Assembly: GCA_963718635.1 (NCBI GenBank)
Contig: OY970367.1
Span: 248,001 to 312,000, forward strand
DNA from: JAIOQJ01 sp963718635
GTDB taxonomy: Bacteria > Planctomycetota > Planctomycetia > Gemmatales > Gemmataceae
DNA: 64,000 nt
Direction: 5' to 3'
Part shown: piece after piece, positions 1 to 6,986 of the stretch
How positions within the stretch are numbered: position 1 is the stretch's first letter
How the letters are laid out: the number at the start of each line of letters is the position of its first letter
Notes under the pieces: model-generated
What the model saw: the letters and a program-made list of their open reading frames with translations, nothing else
The model's database searches: none
What the model was told of the DNA's origin: nothing
Made by a program: the position numbers and the translations under genes

Positions 1-157
1 TGATTCTTCACAACGCCTTCGGAGAACCTGACGATGACCAGACGAAACGCGCAGTCGCCCGCCACGCAGTCCCCCCCCCGCGACGGACGCGGGCGGGAAT
101 AACGGCTCGGCCGAAGGCCAAGCCAAGAACCGGCCGGTCTTCTCGGTCGGCCCCATC

Positions 158-397
158 ATGACGGACCCCAATAACTCGGTGTCGGCCGCGGTCTGGGAGC
201 GCGACGTGAAACTGGACGACGGCCGGGAGTTCACGGCCCATTCGGTAAGCGTCGAAGCGACGTACCGCGACAAGGAAGAGCAATGGCAGAAGTCCGGAAG
301 CTTTCGCTCGAACCAGATCCCGACGCTCATTTACTGTCTGCAGCGCCGCTTCGATTGGGCGTTGTCGCAGCGCGACCCGAAGCAGAAGCAAGGATGA
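158..397 (+). CDS. Small conserved hypothetical protein (paralogue of 26558-26863)
   Basis: A 79-residue product with the pattern VWERDVKLDDGREF followed by VSVEATYRDKEEQWQKSGSF, which looks like two or three beta strands and an amphipathic end. The same layout recurs in the product at 26558-26863 of this element, so the two are probable paralogues. No catalytic motif is visible and the function is unknown. The start is uncertain: an ATG at 34 opens a frame encoding MTRRNAQSPATQSPP that would run straight into this one if the C9 run at about 71-79 had eight Cs. The true gene may therefore be 34-397. The product is short and soluble, with no signal peptide. Confidence 0.6.
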   Translation: MTDPNNSVSAAVWERDVKLDDGREFTAHSVSVEATYRDKEEQWQKSGSFRSNQIPTLIYCLQRRFDWALSQRDPKQKQG

Positions 398-401
398 CAC
401 G

Positions 402-905
402 GTGAAGGATCGCCACAAGCCCCTGTCGCAAGATGGGGGCTTCCTTGATTGCGTGCGCGATTTGCACCAGAATCCGTCCATGTCCAAGGAAACCCGTGTG
501 GTTGTCCGGTTCCAGCAGGGCAATGCCATCGGCGTCATTGAGGAGCCCATTCGTGCCGATGGAAAGCGCGCCCCGATCGAAACATGGACGGTGAAGATCG
601 GCGTCGTCGATAGAACGCTCGCGCTCGCTCCCCTTCCCGGCGGCGGATTTCGATGCAATCTCACGGCAATTGCAGGCATACCTGGTCGATTGCGGCGTGC
701 AGAGGAATCTGCGTCGCGGCATCAAACGGAAGGGACATCGCTCCTGACTTGTCAATTTCGCAATGGCTCGTGGGAAATGCGGCGCAACAAAACTCCCCCC
801 ATTCGCAGTGAACAGGGGGAAAGGGTGTCCGAAACGATATCCTTCAGGGCGGGTCCTTCGCTTCGAGGAAGTATTCCGCGAGCAACTGCCAATCAACCTC
901 CTTGA
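402..905 (+). CDS. Hypothetical protein, weakly supported
   Basis: An open frame starts four bases after the previous stop (GTG at 402, or ATG at 480 giving MSKETRVVVRFQQGNA). The central part (IETWTVKIGVVDRTLALAPLPGG) reads like a beta-rich small protein. The C-terminal third is Arg/Ser/Pro rich and runs 62 bases into the 3' end of the convergent gene at 844-1149, so the real stop may lie earlier and be obscured by an indel. No family was recognised. The close spacing suggests co-transcription with the gene before it. Confidence 0.35.
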   Translation: MKDRHKPLSQDGGFLDCVRDLHQNPSMSKETRVVVRFQQGNAIGVIEEPIRADGKRAPIETWTVKIGVVDRTLALAPLPGGGFRCNLTAIAGIPGRLRRAEESASRHQTEGTSLLTCQFRNGSWEMRRNKTPPIRSEQGERVSETISFRAGPSLRGSIPRATANQPP

Positions 906-1149
906 GCCCGTCGTCGAGCAGTTCGCGGAACAGGCCCGGTGGCTCGTCCTCGCGACCGGCCTGGGCGATGAAATTACGGATCTCCTCGGCGACGATCCGC
1001 TCGCGGTTCTTGCGTTTCCGCTTCCGTGCGAGGGCGATCTCGCGACAACTGTCACCGAGCATCGGGTCGGCAAGGAGCCATTGCTGGACCTTCCGTGTCG
1101 CGTAGTTCCCTTCCGGTTCCGGTAGCAAGCTGAAGAGATCTGGCGTCAT
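844..1149 (-). CDS. Small hypothetical protein
   Basis: A 101-residue charged protein beginning MTPDLFSLLPEPEG. A basic helix (ALARKRKRKNRERIVAEE) is followed by an acidic end containing LDDGLKEVDWQLLAEYFLEA. That ending resembles the C-terminus of the next gene upstream (LYEVDWNEIAEDLLE), so the two probably share a small helical C-terminal module with a VDW-x-x-(L/I)-A-E core. Its start overlaps the stop of the 1146-1604 gene by four bases, a sign of coupled translation. The function is unknown; it belongs to the minus-strand operon running from about 2.37 kb. Confidence 0.6.
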   Translation of the reverse strand: MTPDLFSLLPEPEGNYATRKVQQWLLADPMLGDSCREIALARKRKRKNRERIVAEEIRNFIAQAGREDEPPGLFRELLDDGLKEVDWQLLAEYFLEAKDPP

Positions 1150-1604
1150 GTCATCCCCCGTTCGAGCAAATCCTCGGCAATCTCATTCCAATCGACTTCG
1201 TATAGCGCGCATCCGAGCAAATCGGAGTACACGGAAGCCTCGTCGGCGAGCGGGCTGTGGCCGTCGACGTAGTCCTTGAGATAATCCGCGAGGAGATACT
1301 GACGGGCCTGATCGACTGTCCAGTCTCCTTTGACGACAGGAACACTCGTGGCGGCCAACACGATCGCCCGGCGCAATAGGGCACGGCACTGATTGTCCGT
1401 GTCCCGATCACCTGTCAGGAACATGTGGATGGCGAACGTTTCATGATTCCTCCATCCTTGGTAGCGCGTGCCTTGGGTGGGAATCGGCGAGAATCCATCG
1501 CGGCGAAGCCAGGTATCCAGGGCTTCCGCAAGCTCCTGAGCGCGGTCGAAATCTCTCGCGAGGATGGCCGCAAGCAGTTCACGCAGGTTGGCGTTCGGAT
1601 CCAT
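1146..1604 (-). CDS. Hypothetical protein of the element, VDW-motif C-terminus
   Basis: A 152-residue product from the ATG at 1604 (MDPNANLRELLAAILA). The first third is an amphipathic helical repeat (RDFDRAQELAEALDTWL). A middle segment has the motif GWRNHETFAIHMFL, which resembles a segment common in small plasmid/phage proteins annotated DUF7249-like; I make no firm family claim. The C-terminus LYEVDWNEIAEDLLE matches the style of its downstream neighbour. The longer upstream open frame is rejected because it runs through the zinc-ribbon gene. Start and stop overlaps on both sides indicate an operon. Confidence 0.6.
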   Translation of the reverse strand: MDPNANLRELLAAILARDFDRAQELAEALDTWLRRDGFSPIPTQGTRYQGWRNHETFAIHMFLTGDRDTDNQCRALLRRAIVLAATSVPVVKGDWTVDQARQYLLADYLKDYVDGHSPLADEASVYSDLLGCALYEVDWNEIAEDLLERGMT

Positions 1605-1782
1605 GATCCTCCTCCATGAAGTGCGGGGCGATCGTGTCGAGGGAGCTGTTGCGCTGGTCGGGACGCTCGACCTCGTACGTGTCGGCGCAGTCGGCGCACG
1701 CGACGGTGAGTGACATGTCGTCGGCGTCGATGATCTGGAGCGGCCCGTCGCAACTGCGACAGGCGCCAGGGCTAAGGTGCAT
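1579..1782 (-). CDS. Small Cys-motif (zinc-ribbon-like) protein
   Basis: A 67-residue protein from the ATG at 1782, with GGAG about ten bases upstream. It has two Cys pairs, CRSC near residue 8 and CADC near residue 31, typical of a small zinc ribbon. The C-terminus is acidic and His-containing (IAPHFMEEDHG). It overlaps the start of the next gene by 26 bases, so it sits inside the minus-strand operon. The role is unknown; metal binding is inferred from Cys spacing only. Confidence 0.55.
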   Translation of the reverse strand: MHLSPGACRSCDGPLQIIDADDMSLTVACADCADTYEVERPDQRNSSLDTIAPHFMEEDHGSERQPA

Positions 1783-1904
1783 GGCATGGTCTCCGCTTGT
1801 GAAGGAACGGGTCTCGGACGATGCCTGCCCGGAAACGGGCAAACAGGGCGAGGATGCCCGAACTTCAGACGGAGCGCCATTGCGGCGGGAGAAATGATCG
1901 AAGG

Positions 1905-2372
1905 TCAGTCGAACAGGGTGCTTTGCGGTTGTGCCGGGTCAGCGCCCGGAGGAGGTTCTGGTTCGGCGTCGTCCTGCGCCGGCACCGGGCGTGGCGAGTA
2001 TTCGTTCCGCAGGCAATCAGGGCAAAGCCCGAGGAAATTCCACGTCTTGCCTTCGGAGGGAGTGAGTTCCGTCCACCCCGCATGCAAGGCCGCGGAGAGC
2101 GATTCCGGCGAGGCGGCATCGCAGTCGGTGCAGGCGATGGCCTCCGGGTTCTTGCCCGCTCCGGGCTCGGCATCCGCGGCAGGGCCAACGCCCGGGGGTG
2201 GCGACGGGTGGCGGGAAAACTCCCCCCGGTTATTGATCACCCACGTGAGATCTTCCTTGAAGCGTGCCAAAAGGTCGTAGACCGTGGACAGCACGTCGGT
2301 CAGCCGATCTACGGCCTGGGCGAGTTCGCCGTCGGGGTTGCTGCCGGGTGCGGATGTCGGCTTCTTCGCCAT
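1905..2372 (-). CDS. Hypothetical protein with Cys pairs
   Basis: A 155-residue product starting MAKKPTSAPGS. Residues about 15-45 form a probable helix (LAQAVDRLTDVLSTVYDLLARF). A Pro-rich linker leads to a domain with CTDCDAAS and LCPDCLRNEY, two CxxC knuckles that could bind zinc. The C-terminus is Pro/Asp rich and ends QSTLFD. It lies 15 bases after the YkgJ-family gene and heads the run of small minus-strand genes. No family was recognised. Confidence 0.55.
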   Translation of the reverse strand: MAKKPTSAPGSNPDGELAQAVDRLTDVLSTVYDLLARFKEDLTWVINNRGEFSRHPSPPPGVGPAADAEPGAGKNPEAIACTDCDAASPESLSAALHAGWTELTPSEGKTWNFLGLCPDCLRNEYSPRPVPAQDDAEPEPPPGADPAQPQSTLFD

Positions 2373-2387
2373 GCAATCGCAAGGACA

Positions 2388-2855
2388 TTACTCCTCGTCG
2401 CGGGAAATGATGCCAAGCTCGATCAGGTCCTCGCGGTTCTTCTCGTCGCAATCAAAAAGGCGGCAAATGAGGGGCCGCGTCTCATAGATGGTGCAGAGGT
2501 TCGTCTGCCGGTCGAGGAATGCGCACGCGTAGTCGTTGGCCTTCGAATTGAGCATGTACCCTTCGATCTCGGGCTGACCGCTCCGCGTGAGCCGGGCGTC
2601 GGTATAGGTCGGCGAGCCGAGCTCCTTGATCCTGGGCTCCCGTTCCGCGTCCTCCACGAGCACCTCAATCAGGAGTGAGCGGCAACATTTCCCGCATCGG
2701 CACGCTGATTGGGTGGGATCCAGTGCGAGCAGGCATTGGTAACATTCTTCCGGCTCGTGGAAGCCATCTTCATCGACTTGGTGGTCGGGCGGAGTGTCCG
2801 GTTCAGGAATGACAGGATCGTCGTCGTCAAGGTCGTCGTCTGGGGCTTCGGGCAT
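2388..2855 (-). CDS. YkgJ-family cysteine cluster protein
   Basis: A 155-residue protein with the CxxCC-type cysteine cluster: CRCGKCCRSL at about residues 62-71, then CAFLDRQTNLCTIYETRPLIC toward the end. This spacing and the 'YE-RP-IC' element identify the YkgJ (UPF0153, Fe/Zn-binding) family. The N-terminus is strongly acidic (MPEAPDDDLDDDDP). The ATG at 2855 was chosen because a -10-like TATACT ends seven bases before it, implying a leaderless mRNA; the longer frame would begin upstream of that promoter. The biochemical role is unproven. Such genes are common near DNA-modification and surface-modification genes. Confidence 0.8.
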   Translation of the reverse strand: MPEAPDDDLDDDDPVIPEPDTPPDHQVDEDGFHEPEECYQCLLALDPTQSACRCGKCCRSLLIEVLVEDAEREPRIKELGSPTYTDARLTRSGQPEIEGYMLNSKANDYACAFLDRQTNLCTIYETRPLICRLFDCDEKNREDLIELGIISRDEE

Positions 2856-2862
2856 GGCGGGA

Positions 2863-2889
2863 AGTATAGCAAAGAGTTTTCGATCCCAA
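2863..2889 (-). promoter_or_regulatory. Probable leaderless promoter of the YkgJ-family gene
   Basis: On the minus strand TTGGGA (2889-2884) and TATACT (2868-2863) are 15 bases apart, or 16 if CTTGGG is used. Only seven bases separate the -10 from the ATG at 2855, so transcription should start at or next to the start codon. Confidence 0.5.
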
Positions 2890-2962
2890 GAGCGACAATA
2901 TGGTCTTGGGCAAGGGCTCATACTTTGGTCGCGGTCTTGCGGCAGTCTGGTATTCTGGAAGC

Positions 2963-3187
2963 GTGACGCCGGACGAGACATCGGTCGAGCAAGAGATCCA
3001 AGAGCTGCTTCAGCGGCCGATGGGCGAAGACGCAAAAATCAGCGCATGGGCATTGCTGCAACGGTTTCGCGCAAAGATGCTACAGACGGTGCCGATGCGG
3101 GATGGAGAGGCGCAAAGAAGCGATCCTCGCAATGGCTTGCGGGATGCTCTGATGATTCTTCTTAGGTCTGTGCCGGGGGAGAAATGA
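2963..3187 (+). CDS. Small hypothetical protein
   Basis: A 74-residue helical, charged protein from a GTG at 2963 (VTPDETSVEQEIQELL). It contains ISAWALLQRFRAKMLQTVPM and a basic C-terminal half. An upstream ATG at 2900 would add 21 residues of non-coding character. A -10-like TATTCT ends six bases before the GTG, the same layout as at 2855 and 6831. It is divergent from the YkgJ-family gene. The function is unknown. Confidence 0.45.
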   Translation: MTPDETSVEQEIQELLQRPMGEDAKISAWALLQRFRAKMLQTVPMRDGEAQRSDPRNGLRDALMILLRSVPGEK

Positions 3188-3299
3188 AAATGTCCCGCGA
3201 CCTTCGCTTTGCCGTCGCCCAGTCAGCAAAACGATCAATCAGCGGGCCAATGTGGATATAGGCCGACAAAACGGCCTTTCAACGGCCGTCCGGCGGATT

Positions 3300-3328
3300 T
3301 TGGCAGATTCCCCCGCCGTCGGTATCAT
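3300..3328 (+). promoter_or_regulatory. Sigma70-type promoter, nearly leaderless
   Basis: TTGGCA (3300-3305), a 17-base spacer and TATCAT (3323-3328). The GTG start of the methylase lies 12 bases after the -10, leaving a leader of only a few bases. Confidence 0.6.
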
Positions 3329-3339
3329 CTTCCCCGCGC

Positions 3340-4134
3340 GTGCAGGAATACTTCTCGCATAAAGAATCGGCGGAACTCGTCTGCGTGCTCGATGACATCG
3401 GCCGCAAGCATAGCGGGCGCGAACGCGTGTTTGATGACTGGCTCACCACAATGGTCTGCTGCCTGGCCGGCGGGACGCGTGAGGAGGAATACCTGCACAC
3501 GATCCAGCCGTACGTCGCCGGCGAGAAAGGAAAACGCGACATCGATAAGTTCGCGGAGCTTTTCGCGCGGCTCGTGAACGTGATGGAAGAGACGCGGGCC
3601 GACATCCTCGGCGACATCTTCCAGGGGGCGATCACGCGGGGCCAGAACGGGCAGTTCTTCACGCCGGATGATTTGTGCAAGCTGATGGTGCAGTTGACGG
3701 TGGCGGATGGCGGGCGCGAGGGCGAAGAAAAGGAAGAAGCTCCGGATGCGGAACTTGCCGCGATACGATCAATGTTCGGCAAGAGCATTCACGACCCCTG
3801 TTGCGGTTCCGGGCGACTGCTCCTCGCTGCGGCGAAGGAAAACCCGCACGGGTATTTCGTCGGGCAGGACGTCGACCATCGCTTCGCCAAGATCACGGCG
3901 ATCAACCTGGCCCTCTGGAACCTCTACGGCAAGGTGATCTGGGGCAACTCGCTCACGCTCGACTGCAAGCGGATCTATTACACGGGCTTCAACGGCAAGG
4001 GCGCCATCCGCGTCGAGGAACCGGTGCCGGTGGAACCATCGCCTCGGACTCTCATTGTGGATGCTCCGCCCGCTCCCCCGCTTGGCGAAGAAAAACTACA
4101 GCAAGGATCATTGTTCGATGAAGTCGCCGAATGA
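3340..4134 (+). CDS. N6-adenine DNA methylase-like protein, motif IV missing
   Basis: A 264-residue protein from the GTG at 3340. Residues about 95-125 match the HsdM-type lead-in (GAITRGQNGQFFTPDDLCKLM) and residues about 149-160 give the SAM-binding motif I (DPCCGSGRLLLAA), followed by an acidic motif II region (YFVGQDVDH). This is the N6_Mtase (HsdM-like) fold. The expected catalytic (N/D)PP(Y/F) motif is absent; the sequence at that position is WGNSLTLDCKRIYY. It is also much shorter than HsdM and has no HsdS/HsdR neighbours. It may therefore bind SAM or DNA without methylating, or work with another subunit. Confidence 0.75.
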   Translation: MQEYFSHKESAELVCVLDDIGRKHSGRERVFDDWLTTMVCCLAGGTREEEYLHTIQPYVAGEKGKRDIDKFAELFARLVNVMEETRADILGDIFQGAITRGQNGQFFTPDDLCKLMVQLTVADGGREGEEKEEAPDAELAAIRSMFGKSIHDPCCGSGRLLLAAAKENPHGYFVGQDVDHRFAKITAINLALWNLYGKVIWGNSLTLDCKRIYYTGFNGKGAIRVEEPVPVEPSPRTLIVDAPPAPPLGEEKLQQGSLFDEVAE

Positions 4135-4149
4135 TGGGGTCTATCGAGT

Positions 4150-4458
4150 TCAGCGAAACTCATCGAGCGCATCCACATGTCCCATGCGGCCCATCCTTGC
4201 CATCCGGTCCATCTTTGCCATCGGAGTCATTGGCGTCATGGGTGTCATTCTCGCCATGCGGTTCATCGGCGTCATCATCGACGTGCGACGGAGTATGTAG
4301 TTCGTTTCTTCGATTTCACCAAGGAATGATCCATTGGTGCGCCAAACTCGACCATCTTCTTCGACCCATCCCAAGTAGGTTGATGTCAAATCAAATAGAC
4401 CGCCCGCATCCGTGATGAATCCGAAGTACTGCCCGTTCCAGCGATAGATCGTTGTCAT
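4150..4458 (-). CDS. 4-fold beta-flower-like protein with Met-rich tail
   Basis: A 102-residue protein. Residues 1-57 have the repeating YRWNGQYFGFI, LTSTYLGWVEEDGRVW and GSFLGEIEETNYI pattern of the small '4-fold beta flower' family. Residues 60-95 are a low-complexity tail of M-T-P-M, M-A-R-M and M-G-R-M units, encoded by imperfect 9-15-base DNA repeats (4180-4270) that could change length by slippage. An AGGAG ribosome site sits six bases before the ATG. It is convergent with the methylase. The function is unknown. Confidence 0.6.
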   Translation of the reverse strand: MTTIYRWNGQYFGFITDAGGLFDLTSTYLGWVEEDGRVWRTNGSFLGEIEETNYILRRTSMMTPMNRMARMTPMTPMTPMAKMDRMARMGRMGHVDALDEFR

Positions 4459-4551
4459 GCTTCGCTCCTGGATTGGAGATGAATGTATTGAATCTTAAAT
4501 CGTTCCAACTTGATGGAGCAAGGTTGGTAGGCGCATTTTTTGAAAGCGAAT

Positions 4552-6831
4552 TCATGTGCGCGTGTATTGACGCTCAACATCGTCTTCAACCTGACTGCGA
4601 GGGCGGGCATAGCGGCGGCGAGAGAGTCCACGGATGATCTCACTCCTGCCTGGGTCCCGATGGACAGTGGGCGGCGGTAGCGTGCGGAGCGTGAACGGCC
4701 GGCTCGGCATGCCGTCAATGAGCAGTCGGATGATAGCGGTATGCTTCGGCAGCTGGAGCAAATCTGGTGGCAACGCCTCGGCTCCCAGCTGCTCGGCCAC
4801 AATCTCGGCGTCGTCCGCGCCGACCTGGAAGGCCACCATCGTGCCGACGTTCCCGAACACGGCCGCCCTGGTGGCATCATCGAGCTGCGCGAGGTACTGG
4901 TGGGCGAGCGTCAGCCCTAGCCGGTACTTGCGGGCTTCTGAGAGGATCGTCGCGAACGATTCGGTGGCGAAATTCTGGAACTCGTCGACATAGAGGAAGA
5001 ACGGCCGGCGGTAGTCCTCTGGCACGTCCGCCCGGCTCATGGCGGCAAGCTGCAATGCGGTCACGAGCAACGATCCGAGGAGTCCTGAGGCGTCATCCCC
5101 GAGTCGGCCTTTCGAGAGGTTCACGAGCAGCACCTTCCCCTCGTCGAGGATCTGCCGCAAATCGAGGAGGTTCGTAGGTTGGCCGACGATATTGCGGAGC
5201 AAAGGCGACGACACGAAATGCCCCACCTTATTCTGCACCGGCGAGATCGCTTCGGCCTGGAGCTTCGGCGGCATGCCGGCGAACTCCTGCTGCCAGAATC
5301 CGCGAACGACTGGATCAGAGATTTTCTGGACGATCTGCTGACGGAAGCGGGCGTCGCCAAGCAACCGGAGAAGCGACACGAGCGTGGAACCGGGGACTTC
5401 GAGCAGCGTCAGCAAGGAATTGCGGAGGATATGTTCGAGACGTGGCCCCCAGGAGTCCGCGAAGAGCTTCTTGAACGCGGCCAGGATGCCGGAAGCGAGT
5501 AGTGGCCGTTGCGACGGGTCGGCACACGCGAGCACGTTGAACGCGACGGGGAAATCCGCGTCAGCGGCATCGAAAAGGATCACGTCATTGCTCCGGGATC
5601 GTGGGACGCTTCTGAGCACGGCCTCGGTGAGGTCGCCGTGCGGATCGACGAGGGCCAGTCCCCTACCGGCGGCAAGGTCGGATGCAATCAGTTGCTGCAG
5701 CAGCGTCGATTTTCCCATGCCGGTCTTGCCGATCACGACGGCGTGGCGGAGACGGTCGTCGGGAAGGACTCCGAAGCGTTGCCGGCGGCCGCGGAACGTC
5801 GCTTCGCCAATGGCGGCCACGTCGGGATGCGAAGTGGGCGTGGGAAGATGCACGGGCGGCTCCAGTTCGCGACTGTCCACACGCGCCATCGTCGGCGCCC
5901 GCACGGTTTCCGTGGGCGGATGGAAGAGGGTCGCGAGCTCCTCAGTCGAGAGCAGAAAGCCGCGATGCCGGGAATCGGAATCCCCTTGCATAATCCTGGT
6001 GGCATGGAATGACGCCAAGCGCGGCATCTGGAATGGTCCGAACGCGCCGGCGAGTTCGCGAAGTTTGCGTACTGCCTGATCCCGCGCTCCCTCGCGGGCG
6101 GTTACGAGAAGGCGAATCCGGCAGTCGAAAAGTAGCCTGCCAAGTTTGTCGCTTGCTGCCTGGAGGTCATCTTCCCGCTCGTGAAGTCGGCCGCTGGACG
6201 TATGAAGAGAAGCGTCATGGATAGTTTCCCCCGATGGGCGGACGAACCATCCGATGAACGCTGCGAAAAGCCGGCTTCGTCGACTCGGCGAGCACGCAAG
6301 CAGCGCGTACCGGTGAGCCAAGATCGGATGGGATTTGAAGAACGGGCGTGCAAGTCGCCGCAAAACCCGTTCGGCTTGGTGCCGCCGCCGATCGGAAGCG
6401 GGATAAATCGTGAACACGATGCGAGCGGCGATCTCGTCATTGGCTCGCGTTGCGAGTGCCGACAGCAATGCGGAAAGCGGGTCGGCGTTCACGCGGTTCA
6501 GCGCGTCCTCAAACTGTCCATAACGCCGGATCGGGAAAACGTCAGGTCGCAAATCAAGGCCGGCTCTCCAGCAATCCATCTGATCAGTCGCCAGGTGCTC
6601 CTTCGCGGCTTCCAAACGCGTGTCCGGATACTGCGCATACAGCGCGGCGGTGACGGGTGCAATCAGGGCATCAGGCGAGCGGATGAAAAGTGTCGTCGAA
6701 CCTTGGTGCAAGCCAATTTCGAGTGACAACGGCTGGCCGTCCAAATTGCCTTGATGGAGTGCTGCGAGCACTTGGTCCATGTAGGCCGGGCCGCGTTCGT
6801 TGCCGGCGGGGACGCGTAGGGCTAGGCGCAT
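4552..6831 (-). CDS. VirD4/TraG-type conjugative coupling ATPase
   Basis: A 759-residue ATPase. Residues 1-300 form a divergent N-terminal region without clear membrane helices. The Walker A motif is at 368-376 (GKTGMGKST), followed by LVDPHGDL. The Walker B motif is at about 611-617 (FFLYVDEF), and a TLAHQYLAQL sensor segment follows. This is the layout of 'type IV secretory system conjugative DNA transfer' proteins of the VirD4/TraG group, which bring DNA to a transfer channel using ATP. Its likely partner is the replication-relaxation family protein at 9072-9944, from which cargo (6987-8726) separates it. TATTCT ends six bases before the ATG, again suggesting a leaderless start. Confidence 0.85.
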   Translation of the reverse strand: MRLALRVPAGNERGPAYMDQVLAALHQGNLDGQPLSLEIGLHQGSTTLFIRSPDALIAPVTAALYAQYPDTRLEAAKEHLATDQMDCWRAGLDLRPDVFPIRRYGQFEDALNRVNADPLSALLSALATRANDEIAARIVFTIYPASDRRRHQAERVLRRLARPFFKSHPILAHRYALLACSPSRRSRLFAAFIGWFVRPSGETIHDASLHTSSGRLHEREDDLQAASDKLGRLLFDCRIRLLVTAREGARDQAVRKLRELAGAFGPFQMPRLASFHATRIMQGDSDSRHRGFLLSTEELATLFHPPTETVRAPTMARVDSRELEPPVHLPTPTSHPDVAAIGEATFRGRRQRFGVLPDDRLRHAVVIGKTGMGKSTLLQQLIASDLAAGRGLALVDPHGDLTEAVLRSVPRSRSNDVILFDAADADFPVAFNVLACADPSQRPLLASGILAAFKKLFADSWGPRLEHILRNSLLTLLEVPGSTLVSLLRLLGDARFRQQIVQKISDPVVRGFWQQEFAGMPPKLQAEAISPVQNKVGHFVSSPLLRNIVGQPTNLLDLRQILDEGKVLLVNLSKGRLGDDASGLLGSLLVTALQLAAMSRADVPEDYRRPFFLYVDEFQNFATESFATILSEARKYRLGLTLAHQYLAQLDDATRAAVFGNVGTMVAFQVGADDAEIVAEQLGAEALPPDLLQLPKHTAIIRLLIDGMPSRPFTLRTLPPPTVHRDPGRSEIIRGLSRRRYARPRSQVEDDVERQYTRT

Positions 6832-6906
6832 GGCACTAGAATAAGTGAATCAGTTGGTTTGAGCGATTGAAATGAGGGGACTATTGATCGTCAATGCCTC
6901 GCTCGT

Positions 6907-6935
6907 TTGCTATTATGCGAACCGGTTCGTTATCT
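6907..6935 (+). promoter_or_regulatory. Promoter of the DUF3800 gene with palindromic operator in the spacer
   Basis: TTGCTA (6907-6912), a spacer of exactly 17 bases, then TTATCT (6930-6935). The spacer contains a perfect 12-base palindrome, CGAACCGGTTCG (6918-6929), placed where a repressor would block RNA polymerase. A strong ribosome site (GAGGTGA) lies just before the ATG at 6987, unlike the element's leaderless genes. Confidence 0.6.
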
Positions 6936-6986
6936 TGAGTGTCAAAGTGAAGCCGATTGGAAACGAGTCTCAAATGAGGTGAAGTT

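Noticed and set aside
327..1073. 248-codon minus-strand ORF
   Set aside because: Ser/Arg-rich shadow that overlaps the better supported 844-1149 gene in another frame.
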